Part shown: positions 1-7,668 of the stretch, one piece after another
Layout of the letters: each line of letters opens with the position of its first letter
Position numbering within the stretch: position 1 is the first letter of the stretch
From: Chryseobacterium viscerum
Lineage (GTDB): Bacteria > Bacteroidota > Bacteroidia > Flavobacteriales > Weeksellaceae
Reading direction: 5' to 3'
DNA length: 64,000 bases
NCBI RefSeq assembly: GCF_002899945.2
Contig: NZ_PPEG02000002.1
Location: forward strand, 496,001 to 560,000
Made by a program: the position numbers and the translations under genes
The notes under the pieces: model-generated
Told to the model about the DNA's origin: nothing
The model's database searches: none
Seen by the model: the letters and a program-made list of their open reading frames with translations, nothing else

Positions 1-528
1 CTCGAACAGGACGAGGAGACCGAAGAAACCGATATTTATAAAAATGAACTCCAACAGGCAGAATGGATCGGTGAGAGAATGGAACAGAAATTATTCAGCC
101 GTAAAAATCTGGAAGTCATGAAAGACCGTCTACACCAATTTAAAATCAAGACCGATTTTGACAGGGAATGTTTTGAAGTGGCTAAAAAAGCCCTTGAACT
201 CTATGAACTATACCCCGAAGAAAAGTTTTTCAGAAATACCAAAGCCACCGAGTGGGAACATGAAGACTACGAAAATGACAATATTCTCACCATTGAAAAG
301 TATATTTCTTTTTATGCTGATAATAAAGGATGGCTGTCCGACAGTCTTTTTGAAATGGTCAACAATGAATTCGGGGAATACGGAGACATAGAAGAACCCA
401 TCGTAAAAAAATGCTTTGACGGCAAACCATTAACCAATAACAGCCTTGATTTTGAAGACCGCTTATTTACGGTATTGGACGATCTTATTTACCTGTTAAA
501 CAACTACAAATTCCAACACCATGAATAA
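1..528 (+). CDS. PRTRC-locus hypothetical protein, 5' end missing
   Basis: The reading frame is open from base 1 through an internal ATG at 79 to the stop at 526-528, so the gene very probably begins upstream of the window. The visible 175 residues are acidic at the start (LEQDEETEETD), then mixed charged and aromatic, with no signal peptide or membrane segment. I do not recognise a domain. Its stop overlaps the start of the PRTRC protein B gene by 8 bases, which implies translational coupling and a role in the same operon. A small PRTRC protein of unassigned letter is possible. Function unknown. Confidence 0.75.
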   Translation, partial: LEQDEETEETDIYKNELQQAEWIGERMEQKLFSRKNLEVMKDRLHQFKIKTDFDRECFEVAKKALELYELYPEEKFFRNTKATEWEHEDYENDNILTIEKYISFYADNKGWLSDSLFEMVNNEFGEYGDIEEPIVKKCFDGKPLTNNSLDFEDRLFTVLDDLIYLLNNYKFQHHE

Positions 529-1243
529 TCAAACCAACATTACAGAAAATTTTGAACCCTTATACTATCCGAAATCTGCCCTTGTGTTCTATGAAACCAA
601 CAAAACCAATGCAGACGGATATGTGGAACATTTTGACATGGACAAAAACGGTAATCTCATTAATGCCCATCCACTCACCGTAAGGGAAGCCAATCTCTTG
701 GCAAAGTCTTTAAAAATAACGGAGGAAAAACAGTCTTTCCTTAAATCTCAGGGAGTGATGAGCAGTTATATTTTACAGGTTGACCCCATCCATAATGGTG
801 TGGTCATTTGGTATACCAAAGCCATGAAGCGGGAAATGTTCTTTGCCGAAAAATTGGAAATCCCTAATGGAAAGGCAAATGTTCCTCCAATGTTATGGGT
901 TGCCAATCGCAACAGACTTTTTGTGTATGCTCTTACTACCAATTCCAGACCCACAGAAAAAACAGTTCTTTATCATGCTCCATTCTTTAATGTATATAAT
1001 GATGGGGCAGTTTGTATGGGATCGGTAGATGTCAGGATAAAGAAAACAGCATCACTCGACGAATTTACCTCCGCATGGGAAAACTATTTCTTCAATTCCT
1101 ATTTCAGCCACCTGATGGCAGACCACAATCCTGTCAATGGAAATTGTGTAAGCCTTTGGAAAAAACTCGTCAATACCGATGAGCCGTTTCCGAAAGATAT
1201 ACTCTTAACCAACAACCAAACCCTTAAAAACCTATTGCCATGA
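521..1243 (+). CDS. PRTRC system protein B
   Basis: The 240-residue product matches what I know of PRTRC protein B. It has an N-terminal segment with YYPKSALVFYE followed by a charged stretch, the segment NAHPLTVREANLLAKSL, and a soluble mixed alpha/beta composition without signal or membrane segments. The PRTRC set (ParB-related, ThiF-related cassette) is found on plasmids and integrative elements; its biochemical role is not established. The start at 521 lies inside the end of the preceding gene. The stop overlaps the ATG of the ThiF-like gene (ATGA at 1240-1243). Both overlaps support one polycistronic message. Confidence 0.85.
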   Translation: MNNQTNITENFEPLYYPKSALVFYETNKTNADGYVEHFDMDKNGNLINAHPLTVREANLLAKSLKITEEKQSFLKSQGVMSSYILQVDPIHNGVVIWYTKAMKREMFFAEKLEIPNGKANVPPMLWVANRNRLFVYALTTNSRPTEKTVLYHAPFFNVYNDGAVCMGSVDVRIKKTASLDEFTSAWENYFFNSYFSHLMADHNPVNGNCVSLWKKLVNTDEPFPKDILLTNNQTLKNLLP

Positions 1244-2067
1244 TCACTATAGAAAATGGGATACTCCCTACAGAAAAAACAAGAGTCCACTTTACGGATA
1301 ATTACCTGATCAACCCTACCAACCCGATTGAAATAAATCTTTTCGGAGCTGGTGGTACAGGATCAAAGGTGTTAACGGCACTTATGGAAATGAACCACAG
1401 CTTAATTGAATTGGGACACGCAGGGCTGTTTGTCCGGTTATGGGACGATGATATTGTGACACAGGCTAATTTAGGAAGACAGCGTTTTGCAGACTGTGAA
1501 GTGGGTTTGTATAAATCAGTTGCCATAATTAACCGAGCCAATCGATTTTCCGGAACCAATTGGAAGGCTGAAACCGCTAAATTTGAAAGAACTCCTTTAG
1601 GGAAACTGCCCGAACACGCATCTGCCACGCTGTTTATTTCGTGTGTGGACAGTGTAAAATCACGTTTTGAAATCGCTGAAATGCTCAAAGAACTCGGTAA
1701 TGACAGGTTCAACCGTCATAAAGTAAAGTATGTAATGGACTATGGAAACGGCAAAGATTTTGGTCAGGTTCTTCTTTCAACGATCGGAAATATTCACCAG
1801 CCCAATTCCGAGAAATACGAGACAGTATCAAATCTGCTTTTTATTACCGAAGAATTTGGCGACCTGCTCAGAGAGTCCGAAAGCGACGACGACACACCGA
1901 GCTGTTCACTTGCCGAAGCACTTGAAAAGCAGGATTTATATATCAATGCTACACTGGCACAAATGGGATGTTCCTTACTCTGGAATTTATTCCGCAACGG
2001 AATGACAGAAAACAGGGGGTTCTTCCTGAATCTGAAGGATTTTCGCTCCCAACCCATAAAAGTGTAA
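1240..2067 (+). CDS. PRTRC system ThiF family protein
   Basis: This 275-residue protein has the adenylation fold of the ThiF/MoeB/E1 superfamily. The dinucleotide-binding loop LFGAGGTGSK lies at residues 34-43, and the later DDDIVTQANLGRQRF stretch corresponds to the conserved D-x-V-x-x-x-N-L-x-R-Q motif that contacts ATP. Family members activate a C-terminal carboxylate by adenylation; the partner in PRTRC systems is not known. It is the last gene of the operon, translationally coupled to PRTRC B through ATGA. Downstream are a hairpin-rich stretch and a strong terminator. Confidence 0.88.
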   Translation: MITIENGILPTEKTRVHFTDNYLINPTNPIEINLFGAGGTGSKVLTALMEMNHSLIELGHAGLFVRLWDDDIVTQANLGRQRFADCEVGLYKSVAIINRANRFSGTNWKAETAKFERTPLGKLPEHASATLFISCVDSVKSRFEIAEMLKELGNDRFNRHKVKYVMDYGNGKDFGQVLLSTIGNIHQPNSEKYETVSNLLFITEEFGDLLRESESDDDTPSCSLAEALEKQDLYINATLAQMGCSLLWNLFRNGMTENRGFFLNLKDFRSQPIKV

Positions 2068-2075
2068 AATTCAAA

Positions 2076-2164
2076 GCCCGAAAAATATCGGGCGGCACAA
2101 AGACAACCACTCCCGATGCTCGTGGACGTCTCTGTGCGGGGAAATCGGTGCAACACCATTCGCT
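2076..2164 (+). other. hairpin-rich non-coding element after the PRTRC operon
   Basis: Three consecutive inverted repeats follow the thiF-like stop. The first pairs GCCCGA (2076-2081) with TCGGGC (2088-2093). The second pairs GCACAAAGAC (2095-2104) with GTCTCTGTGC (2128-2137) with one mismatch and has an inner CCAC/GTGG pairing (2107-2110, 2122-2125). A third is a short GGTG-CAA-CACC near 2147-2157. An open frame runs through on the plus strand (1968-2279) but its composition looks non-coding. This could be a structured 3' UTR, a small RNA or a DNA-level signal. Inference only. Confidence 0.4.
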
Positions 2165-2236
2165 AATATTTCCTTTTCCCATCACTCCATTCTTCCTTTT
2201 CGGAAAATTATCGAATACCGTTGCGGGTTTTTGGCG

Positions 2237-2268
2237 CGGGATATTTCATATATCCCGGTTTTTTTTTT
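2237..2268 (+). terminator. intrinsic terminator of the PRTRC operon
   Basis: CGGGATAT (2237-2244) pairs perfectly with ATATCCCG (2250-2257) across a 5-base loop and is followed by G and ten T residues (2259-2268). This is a textbook Rho-independent terminator about 170 bases after the thiF-like stop. Confidence 0.85.
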
Positions 2269-2500
2269 GTTGTCACTGATTTTATGATCCCACCAGAACC
2301 TGTTAATCCGTAATTATGTATTGAATGGCAATTCTTAGGAAACAGGTTTTTATAAAAGTTGTAAATTGCTACCCCCTCGGGTTGTCAATCGGGTTAAAAT
2401 ATTTTTTGTAATTTTGATAAAATAACTTTAATATATCTTCATAGAAAAGCTGTTTGGATTTCCCAAACAGTTTTCTTTATTTACTATCCCGTCAGGTTTT

Positions 2501-2881
2501 TTATTGGTAGCTGACCGTAAAAGTAAGTCCACCGGAAATAACACTTTCTCCCGTTCCATCAGTTTTTACCGATATGGTACTATCAGAGCCTATCCATTTT
2601 GCGTAACCCGGAACTTCAGGTTCCAAAGGAGAAACAAGCTTTATATCCAGACGGTGTAAAAAGCAGAAAGAACACTGCTCTCCGTACGATGCGGAAACTT
2701 CATTACTGATTCCTCCAAGAAAACGAAGCTGGTTTTCATTGAGAATGAAACGATGTTTCATCCACTGTTTGAAGGATAATTTGATCGCTTTTGCATGAAC
2801 GGACAAAGCAGCATCCGGGAGAGAATACAATTGAGTGAGCATATCCTCAACACCCACCGGAGAAAATGGAAATAATGACAT
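2501..2881 (-). CDS. hypothetical protein
   Basis: A 126-residue soluble protein starting MSLFPFSPVGVED. The frame is open to an ATG at 2977, but the 32 extra residues are basic and irregular, so I prefer the ATG at 2881. It contains a helical, basic middle (KLSFKQWMKHRF) followed by a CSFC pair and a C-terminal half rich in beta-prone residues. There is no signal peptide or membrane helix. It lies convergent with the PRTRC operon and divergent from the LytTR regulator gene. I do not recognise a family and assign no function. Confidence 0.6.
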   Translation of the reverse strand: MSLFPFSPVGVEDMLTQLYSLPDAALSVHAKAIKLSFKQWMKHRFILNENQLRFLGGISNEVSASYGEQCSFCFLHRLDIKLVSPLEPEVPGYAKWIGSDSTISVKTDGTGESVISGGLTFTVSYQ

Positions 2882-3007
2882 ATTCTGAAATTTTAGAGTT
2901 ATTCGTTTTATCAGGCTGATTAACACAAAGTTAATAAAAAATAGTTTTTGTATATTGGCTTCCTTAAGATATTTCACCCAAATGTGTAATATAAAAACTA
3001 TTTTACC

Positions 3008-3862
3008 ATGAAAACCATAGCTTACAATAACAAAAAGCTACGCATTACCGGTGCATTTGCAGCCTCTTTTTACATTCTATTTCACGGGCGGTCCATTAAT
3101 TTGGTGAAGGCTTTCACCTCACCCGGCTTTTATGTGGCATTAGCCATCAGCTTTGCCATATCATTTTTATTGACATACACTGTACATATAATAACGGTAT
3201 GGCTCGATAAAAGATCTCCCTGGAGATCCGAGCCTGTCAAACGTTCCTTATTACAGTTTTTATTGGGTGTTATACTGCCGGCCACAGCTGATCTGATGCT
3301 CATTTCCATCTACTTTCATACCTTGGAACAGAATATTATAGACAATGGATTTTTACTGATAGATTTTCCCGTTATTGTTGCCTTTATCGTTTTTATGAAC
3401 CTCTATTATGTTATACACTATATCCTGCTGACAGAGCCCAAGCCCACAATAGAGTATATCGGAGAAATTGATCAGAACAGTGAAAATATTGAAACTAAAA
3501 CATTAACTATTGATCACAGTAGGCAGTACCTGCAATTTGATATCCGACAGGAAATCCTGTACTTCTACCGTTTTAGGAAACATGTAAAACTCTTTGCAGT
3601 TAATGGTGAAGAATATCCTGTAAAAGAAACCCTGGGGTCTTTGGCACAGCAGTTCAAGGACTGCAGCTTTATACAGATCAACCGCTCGGTTGTTCTTAAC
3701 TTTAGTATTGTAGAAGATTACCGACCTGGTTTGAAAAGAAACACACTGGAACTCATCTTTAATAATAAGTATTCTAATCTATTGGAAGATCAACATCAGG
3801 ATCAGTTTGTAGTCACAAAAGAACATATTTCAAAAGTCACTGATTTTTTTAACATTAATTGA
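3008..3862 (+). CDS. membrane-bound LytTR family transcriptional regulator
   Basis: The 284-residue protein has four hydrophobic segments in its first 140 residues (around 12-27, 36-62, 77-102 and 113-140) and a C-terminal LytTR DNA-binding domain from about residue 175. The domain shows the RKHVKLFAVNGEEY opening and the SFIQINRSVVLNFSIVEDY core typical of LytTR domains, which bind direct repeats with a ten-stranded beta fold. One-component regulators of this layout are common in Flavobacteriia. No histidine kinase or receiver domain is present. It stands alone on the plus strand. Its target cannot be seen; nearby small genes are possible. Confidence 0.85.
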   Translation: MKTIAYNNKKLRITGAFAASFYILFHGRSINLVKAFTSPGFYVALAISFAISFLLTYTVHIITVWLDKRSPWRSEPVKRSLLQFLLGVILPATADLMLISIYFHTLEQNIIDNGFLLIDFPVIVAFIVFMNLYYVIHYILLTEPKPTIEYIGEIDQNSENIETKTLTIDHSRQYLQFDIRQEILYFYRFRKHVKLFAVNGEEYPVKETLGSLAQQFKDCSFIQINRSVVLNFSIVEDYRPGLKRNTLELIFNNKYSNLLEDQHQDQFVVTKEHISKVTDFFNIN

Positions 3863-4184
3863 TAAAAATTTCAGGTTATTTCATATCCATTTCCATGTTA
3901 TTTCACACCCTTTGGATGTCATTACGCACCCGACGTGAAAAAACACCGGCCCTGTTCATGGGCTTTCAACGGCTGTCCTGATGTTTTTTCGCAACCTCTT
4001 AGAACCAGACTATTGTTTTATATTACTCAGGCTCAATACATTTGTCCTGTAGCTGCTGCCAATTTCTTTGCAGCTATTCTCAAACTCAAAAAACTAAAAA
4101 CCATGCAGAAATTAAAAAAACTTTGCCGGTGTAATGTTTTACGCGGCAGCCCCTAAAAATAACTTTTGAAATCTTTAAAAATCA
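3863..4184. other. no confident gene
   Basis: This 322-base stretch has an open frame at 3935-4156 whose translation is cysteine-rich, irregular and unlike a real protein. A short frame from the ATG at 4104 begins MQKLKKL, as small exported peptides do, but becomes irregular at once. In another frame the same bases read AGVMFYAAAPKNN, so a decayed peptide gene is possible. Nothing firm can be assigned. Confidence 0.3.
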
Positions 4185-4421
4185 ATGTATCCAAGATGTG
4201 CCGCAACAGGAAAACGATCTTTGCCGTCCGTGGAGGAGGCAAGAAGCCTGATGTATCTGTTTAGGAATGCTGTACTCAACAAACTGACAGGAAAACGCAT
4301 CAAGCACCGTAGGGGGAAACCGGTACAGATAAGAGCATATCCGTGTGATTACTGTAAAGGCTACCACCTTACCAGGTGGACACAGCAAAGATTCAAGAAT
4401 GCTCCTCAACACAACTTATGA
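4185..4421 (+). CDS. small basic protein with Cys/His cluster
   Basis: A 78-residue, strongly basic protein (MYPRCAATGKRSL start). It has an N-terminal cysteine at position 5, a helix with SVEEARSLMYLFRN, a KRIKHRRGKP stretch and a C-terminal YPCDYCKGYHLTRW motif. The CxxC and following His suggest a small zinc-binding, nucleic-acid-binding protein, but this is inference. I do not know a named family. The ATG at 4185 is the only reasonable start. It lies between the LytTR regulator and the DUF6520 peptide gene on the same strand. Confidence 0.6.
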   Translation: MYPRCAATGKRSLPSVEEARSLMYLFRNAVLNKLTGKRIKHRRGKPVQIRAYPCDYCKGYHLTRWTQQRFKNAPQHNL

Positions 4422-4676
4422 GGGATGAGGAAAAATACTCCGGGACTTTCAGCTGATCACGGAGCAGGATGGTAACGGCAGATCTATGATCAAGCTGACG
4501 CAACGAATCCTTTAGGAAATAACTCCGGTACTCTACGTCAACCCGCCATAGATCGTAAAAGTAAACCATAGGCATCCACCATTGCCCGTGCCTTTTCGGT
4601 CTGTTCACTCGCAATAATTTCAATAACAATAATGAATGAACTTATTGCCTTTTATTAATCAAAAAAAAAAATTAAA

Positions 4677-4958
4677 ATGAACACACTAAAAACTGCCGTA
4701 GCAGCACTACTCATTGCTGTCGGCACAATTACAGCTTTTGCCTTTACAAAAGCAGAAACAAAAACAGAAGCTACCCTTTATTATTGGTTCGATGGATCGA
4801 CTTACCTCGGTCAGGATACCAAAGCGAATATACAGGATGATCATTGTGGAACTCCCGGTTTAGCAATGTGCGCCAGAGCGTATTCCGCTATTTCTGGTAG
4901 CCCTGGCAGTGAGGTGCCTAGCGGACCTCAGGTTGACAATACAACAAGACAACCATAA
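4677..4958 (+). CDS. DUF6520 family small exported peptide
   Basis: A 93-residue protein with a clear N-terminal export signal (MNTLKTAVAALLIAVGTITAFAFT) and a mature part starting near residue 27. The mature part has an ATLYYWFDGSTYLGQ motif and two cysteines spaced C-x6-C (HCGTPGLAMC), followed by a Gly/Ser/Pro-rich tail. The pattern matches the DUF6520 peptides common in Chryseobacterium and relatives, whose function is unknown. It sits next to a convergent TlpA-SusD-SusC operon, and a second DUF6520 gene lies at 23717. A terminator follows directly. Confidence 0.8.
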   Translation: MNTLKTAVAALLIAVGTITAFAFTKAETKTEATLYYWFDGSTYLGQDTKANIQDDHCGTPGLAMCARAYSAISGSPGSEVPSGPQVDNTTRQP

Positions 4959-4965
4959 TAACAGA

Positions 4966-4990
4966 GGGCTGGTCAGTGACCAGCCCTTTT
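4966..4990 (+). terminator. terminator shared by the DUF6520 and TlpA genes
   Basis: GGGCTGGTC (4966-4974) pairs with GACCAGCCC (4978-4986) across AGT and is followed by TTTT. It stands between two convergent genes whose stops are at 4958 and 4994, so it may serve both strands. Confidence 0.75.
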
Positions 4991-4993
4991 ATC

Positions 4994-6292
4994 TTATTTA
5001 TTTTCGAGAATGATGACTTTTCTTGGTCTTTTCTGAATGATCATTTCGAGTCCGAATTTTTTCAATTCTTTGGACATCGATTTTACATCATCAGGAGTCC
5101 AGGTAAATTCAAAAGATACCGGCTGGCTAAAATCCAGATCAACAATAATGGGCATGTGATTGTTTCGGTTTACAGCTGATGTTAAGAAGCCTTTCCAGGA
5201 TCTGTTAGTTCTGAATTTTTTTCCCACAACCATTTGAATATCCATAAATTTTTTCTCATTCCCATTCAATGGTTGGCGGTATCCTTTCCCTGACCCTTTT
5301 TCTCTGATAACCAGACATTGTATTTTTTTTATTTCCTCACGGCTTTTGAACCCGAAGCGTTCATCAAGATCTCTGATCATATATTTTCCAAAGCCCCGTG
5401 TCGTGGTATCTTTGTACATCAGATCATAACAGAAAACGTTGGAAAAAGTTTTGTAATCTGCCTCGGTTTTTACAGAATTCGTGTCTTTTCTAATAATTCT
5501 CGTTGGCCGATGCAGGTCATCAGAACCTAAACTTGAAGTATAGGCATCGTCGTAAAGCTGTAGAAAATCTATATTTGTAAAACTCGCACGGGCTATTTTA
5601 TTCAGGGTATCTAATTCCAAGCTTTTGCCACCCCTAAATTCCATTCTTTTTTTACTTAAATAGGAGTATTTGAGGATCTTATCTTTGGTAGTGGAATATC
5701 GATAGGTCATTAGCGGATCTGTTCCCTGATGCAGTTTGGAATCCATCTCGTCCACCTTAACGGGGAGGTCGATTTTTTTTGCACCAATCAGCTTCTGGAT
5801 ATTCTCAGCAGAAGTATTGGTTCCGTCGGTAATAGCAATTATCCTATTATTCTTATCGATCCAGACCTGATGAGGAAATCCTCTTGCAGGAAAAATTTTG
5901 CGCAGTAGACTGTCATTGACCACGTTTACAAATTTCAGGTTTTTGGCGTCCAAATCCGTGGCAAAAAATTCTTCTACCTTTTTTTTATCTTCCCAGGTGA
6001 CCAGAAGCAGCTGAAGGTCATCTTTAAAAGCTTTCTGCAAACTGTCCAGGTGAGGCATCGCTGCTCTGCAGGAGCCGCATCTGATAAACCAAAAATCCAA
6101 TATGATGGCTTTGCCTGCAAAATCAGATAGTTTTGCAGAGCTTTTGTTGTAATTAAGGACTGATTTTAACACCATATCGGGCACGGTATCGCCCACCGTC
6201 AGTGGTTTAATTTCCTGTGAATAAACAGGATTGATAAGCAGTAAATATGCCATCAGGTATATTACGGTTAATGGGTTGACTTTATTTTTCAT
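4994..6292 (-). CDS. TlpA-like thioredoxin family protein
   Basis: A 432-residue exported protein with a signal peptide (about residues 1-25, ending NPVYSQ). It has an AhpC/TSA-redoxin/TlpA domain from about residue 30 to 170, with the redox pair CGSC at residues 72-75 within ILDFWFIRCGSC. The 260-residue C-terminal region has no family I recognise. TlpA-like proteins reduce or exchange disulfides in the periplasm. The gene follows susD by one base in the same operon, a common arrangement in Bacteroidetes loci for import or processing of peptides or other substrates. A role on cysteine-containing peptides is inference. Confidence 0.85.
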   Translation of the reverse strand: MKNKVNPLTVIYLMAYLLLINPVYSQEIKPLTVGDTVPDMVLKSVLNYNKSSAKLSDFAGKAIILDFWFIRCGSCRAAMPHLDSLQKAFKDDLQLLLVTWEDKKKVEEFFATDLDAKNLKFVNVVNDSLLRKIFPARGFPHQVWIDKNNRIIAITDGTNTSAENIQKLIGAKKIDLPVKVDEMDSKLHQGTDPLMTYRYSTTKDKILKYSYLSKKRMEFRGGKSLELDTLNKIARASFTNIDFLQLYDDAYTSSLGSDDLHRPTRIIRKDTNSVKTEADYKTFSNVFCYDLMYKDTTTRGFGKYMIRDLDERFGFKSREEIKKIQCLVIREKGSGKGYRQPLNGNEKKFMDIQMVVGKKFRTNRSWKGFLTSAVNRNNHMPIIVDLDFSQPVSFEFTWTPDDVKSMSKELKKFGLEMIIQKRPRKVIILENK

Positions 6293-6293
6293 G

Positions 6294-7664
6294 TCAGTAT
6301 CCGGGATTTTGAGTTAAATTTTGATTGACTAAGATTTCAGAGGAAGGAATCGGAAATAAAGCGGCAGTTGGTTTCCATGTTGTTTTCAAAGGCGTCAGAA
6401 CCTCATTAAGCTGTCCTGTTCTTTTGAGATCAAACCAGCGGTGTCCCCATTCTGCAAAGTATTCGATCCTTTTTTCTTTTTGGATCGCAGCCTGTATGAT
6501 GCTTATATCGGAACTGTCAAATGGAGTCCATGCAGGATTGGCGCGGGATCTTATTGTATTGAGATCACGTAAAGCTCCTGACAGATCATTTAAATGGGTA
6601 CGGGCTTCTGCTCTGTTCAAATAGATCTCTGGCAGTCTGAAAACAATGCAATGCTCGGTCTTTACCGCAGCACCCCGTACTTTATATTTATACGGATAAA
6701 AATAAGTGATACCACCTACTGTTTTTGATCCGATCCAATAGGTCTTCCTAAGATCCCCCGCTTCAAAGGAATTGTACAGACTGCCCGTTAGGGTAAAAGC
6801 AGGGATCACACCGACTGTCGCAAGGGGAATAAAGCGGCTCGCCTCAATGGTGTTAAAGGTACTCATATCAGGAAGTGCCAGCTCCCAAAAAGCTTCACTG
6901 CTTGCGATAAGGAACGTTTTGGTAAGATCCGTTTCCAGTGAATATACCGTTGAACTCAGGATCTCGTTTGCGGTCTGCTCCACAAGTTGCCAGTTTTGCT
7001 CCCGCAGGTAGATGCGGTTGAGCAGTGCAGTAGCTGTATAATAATTCACCCGTAATCTTCCGGAAGAAGGATACGTTTTGGACAGCATACTTCTTGCCTG
7101 TTGCAGATCTTCGATCATGGAGATTATAACCTCCGAACTTTTAGTTCTCAACGCTTTTGCATTGATCTCAAAGTTGGTGGTCTTGACCAGCGGAACATCT
7201 CCAAAGAGACTGCTCAGATAGTAATAGCAAAAGGCGCGGATAAAATAAGCTTCCCCTAAAAGCTGGGGCTTCAAGCTTTGGGTAACGGCTGTAGAACGCT
7301 GCAGCCCTTCAATACAGGCATTGGCCTGATAAATGGTCTCATAAGGATAGCGCCAGAAATCACGGGAAACAATTAAATTTCCACCGTGTAAAGTATTCGT
7401 ATAAAAACCGGACATATCGGAGGTTGTTCCCGTGTAATTAAGTTCATCGGAAGCAGTACCCAGATAGATCGTGGCAGCACCGTTGGAAAAGGCAGGACTG
7501 CTGACCACCAGACGGGCATACATGCCCAATACCGCAGAAGTTGCTGTAGCATCATCCTGAAATACGGTTGAAGAACTGATCTTACCAATCGGTGCATCAA
7601 TTTCTACAAATTTTGTACAGGCGCAAAAAAATGCAAGTAAGACTAAAATAGATAAGGCTCTCAT
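6294..7664 (-). CDS. RagB/SusD family outer membrane lipoprotein
   Basis: The product is about 456 residues from the ATG at 7664. An upstream ATG at 7691 is in frame but would put nine residues before the signal peptide. The signal ends in a lipobox (LAFFCAC, Cys16), so the protein is probably anchored on the outer membrane surface. The SusD fold is supported by the N-terminal helix DDATATSAVLGMYARL, by GEAYFIRAFCYYYLSSLFGDVPLV and by the C-terminal EWGHRWFDLKRTGQL motif. SusD proteins cap the SusC channel and bind the substrate. It directly follows susC, 4 bases away. Confidence 0.92.
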   Translation of the reverse strand: MRALSILVLLAFFCACTKFVEIDAPIGKISSSTVFQDDATATSAVLGMYARLVVSSPAFSNGAATIYLGTASDELNYTGTTSDMSGFYTNTLHGGNLIVSRDFWRYPYETIYQANACIEGLQRSTAVTQSLKPQLLGEAYFIRAFCYYYLSSLFGDVPLVKTTNFEINAKALRTKSSEVIISMIEDLQQARSMLSKTYPSSGRLRVNYYTATALLNRIYLREQNWQLVEQTANEILSSTVYSLETDLTKTFLIASSEAFWELALPDMSTFNTIEASRFIPLATVGVIPAFTLTGSLYNSFEAGDLRKTYWIGSKTVGGITYFYPYKYKVRGAAVKTEHCIVFRLPEIYLNRAEARTHLNDLSGALRDLNTIRSRANPAWTPFDSSDISIIQAAIQKEKRIEYFAEWGHRWFDLKRTGQLNEVLTPLKTTWKPTAALFPIPSSEILVNQNLTQNPGY

Positions 7665-7668
7665 AAAA

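Noticed and set aside
1968..2279. 103-residue plus-strand gene after the ThiF-like gene
   Set aside because: It overlaps the end of that gene in another frame and runs through hairpins and the terminator; composition is not protein-like.
3935..4156. 73-residue plus-strand gene
   Set aside because: Irregular, cysteine-rich composition and no recognisable start context; at most a decayed small peptide gene.
4393..4629. 78-residue minus-strand gene
   Set aside because: The segment YFYDLWRVDVEYRSYFLKDS and what follows looks protein-like, but the N-terminal part does not, and another frame upstream reads VIEIIASEQTEKARAMVDAYG. It may be a frameshifted remnant; not firm enough to list.
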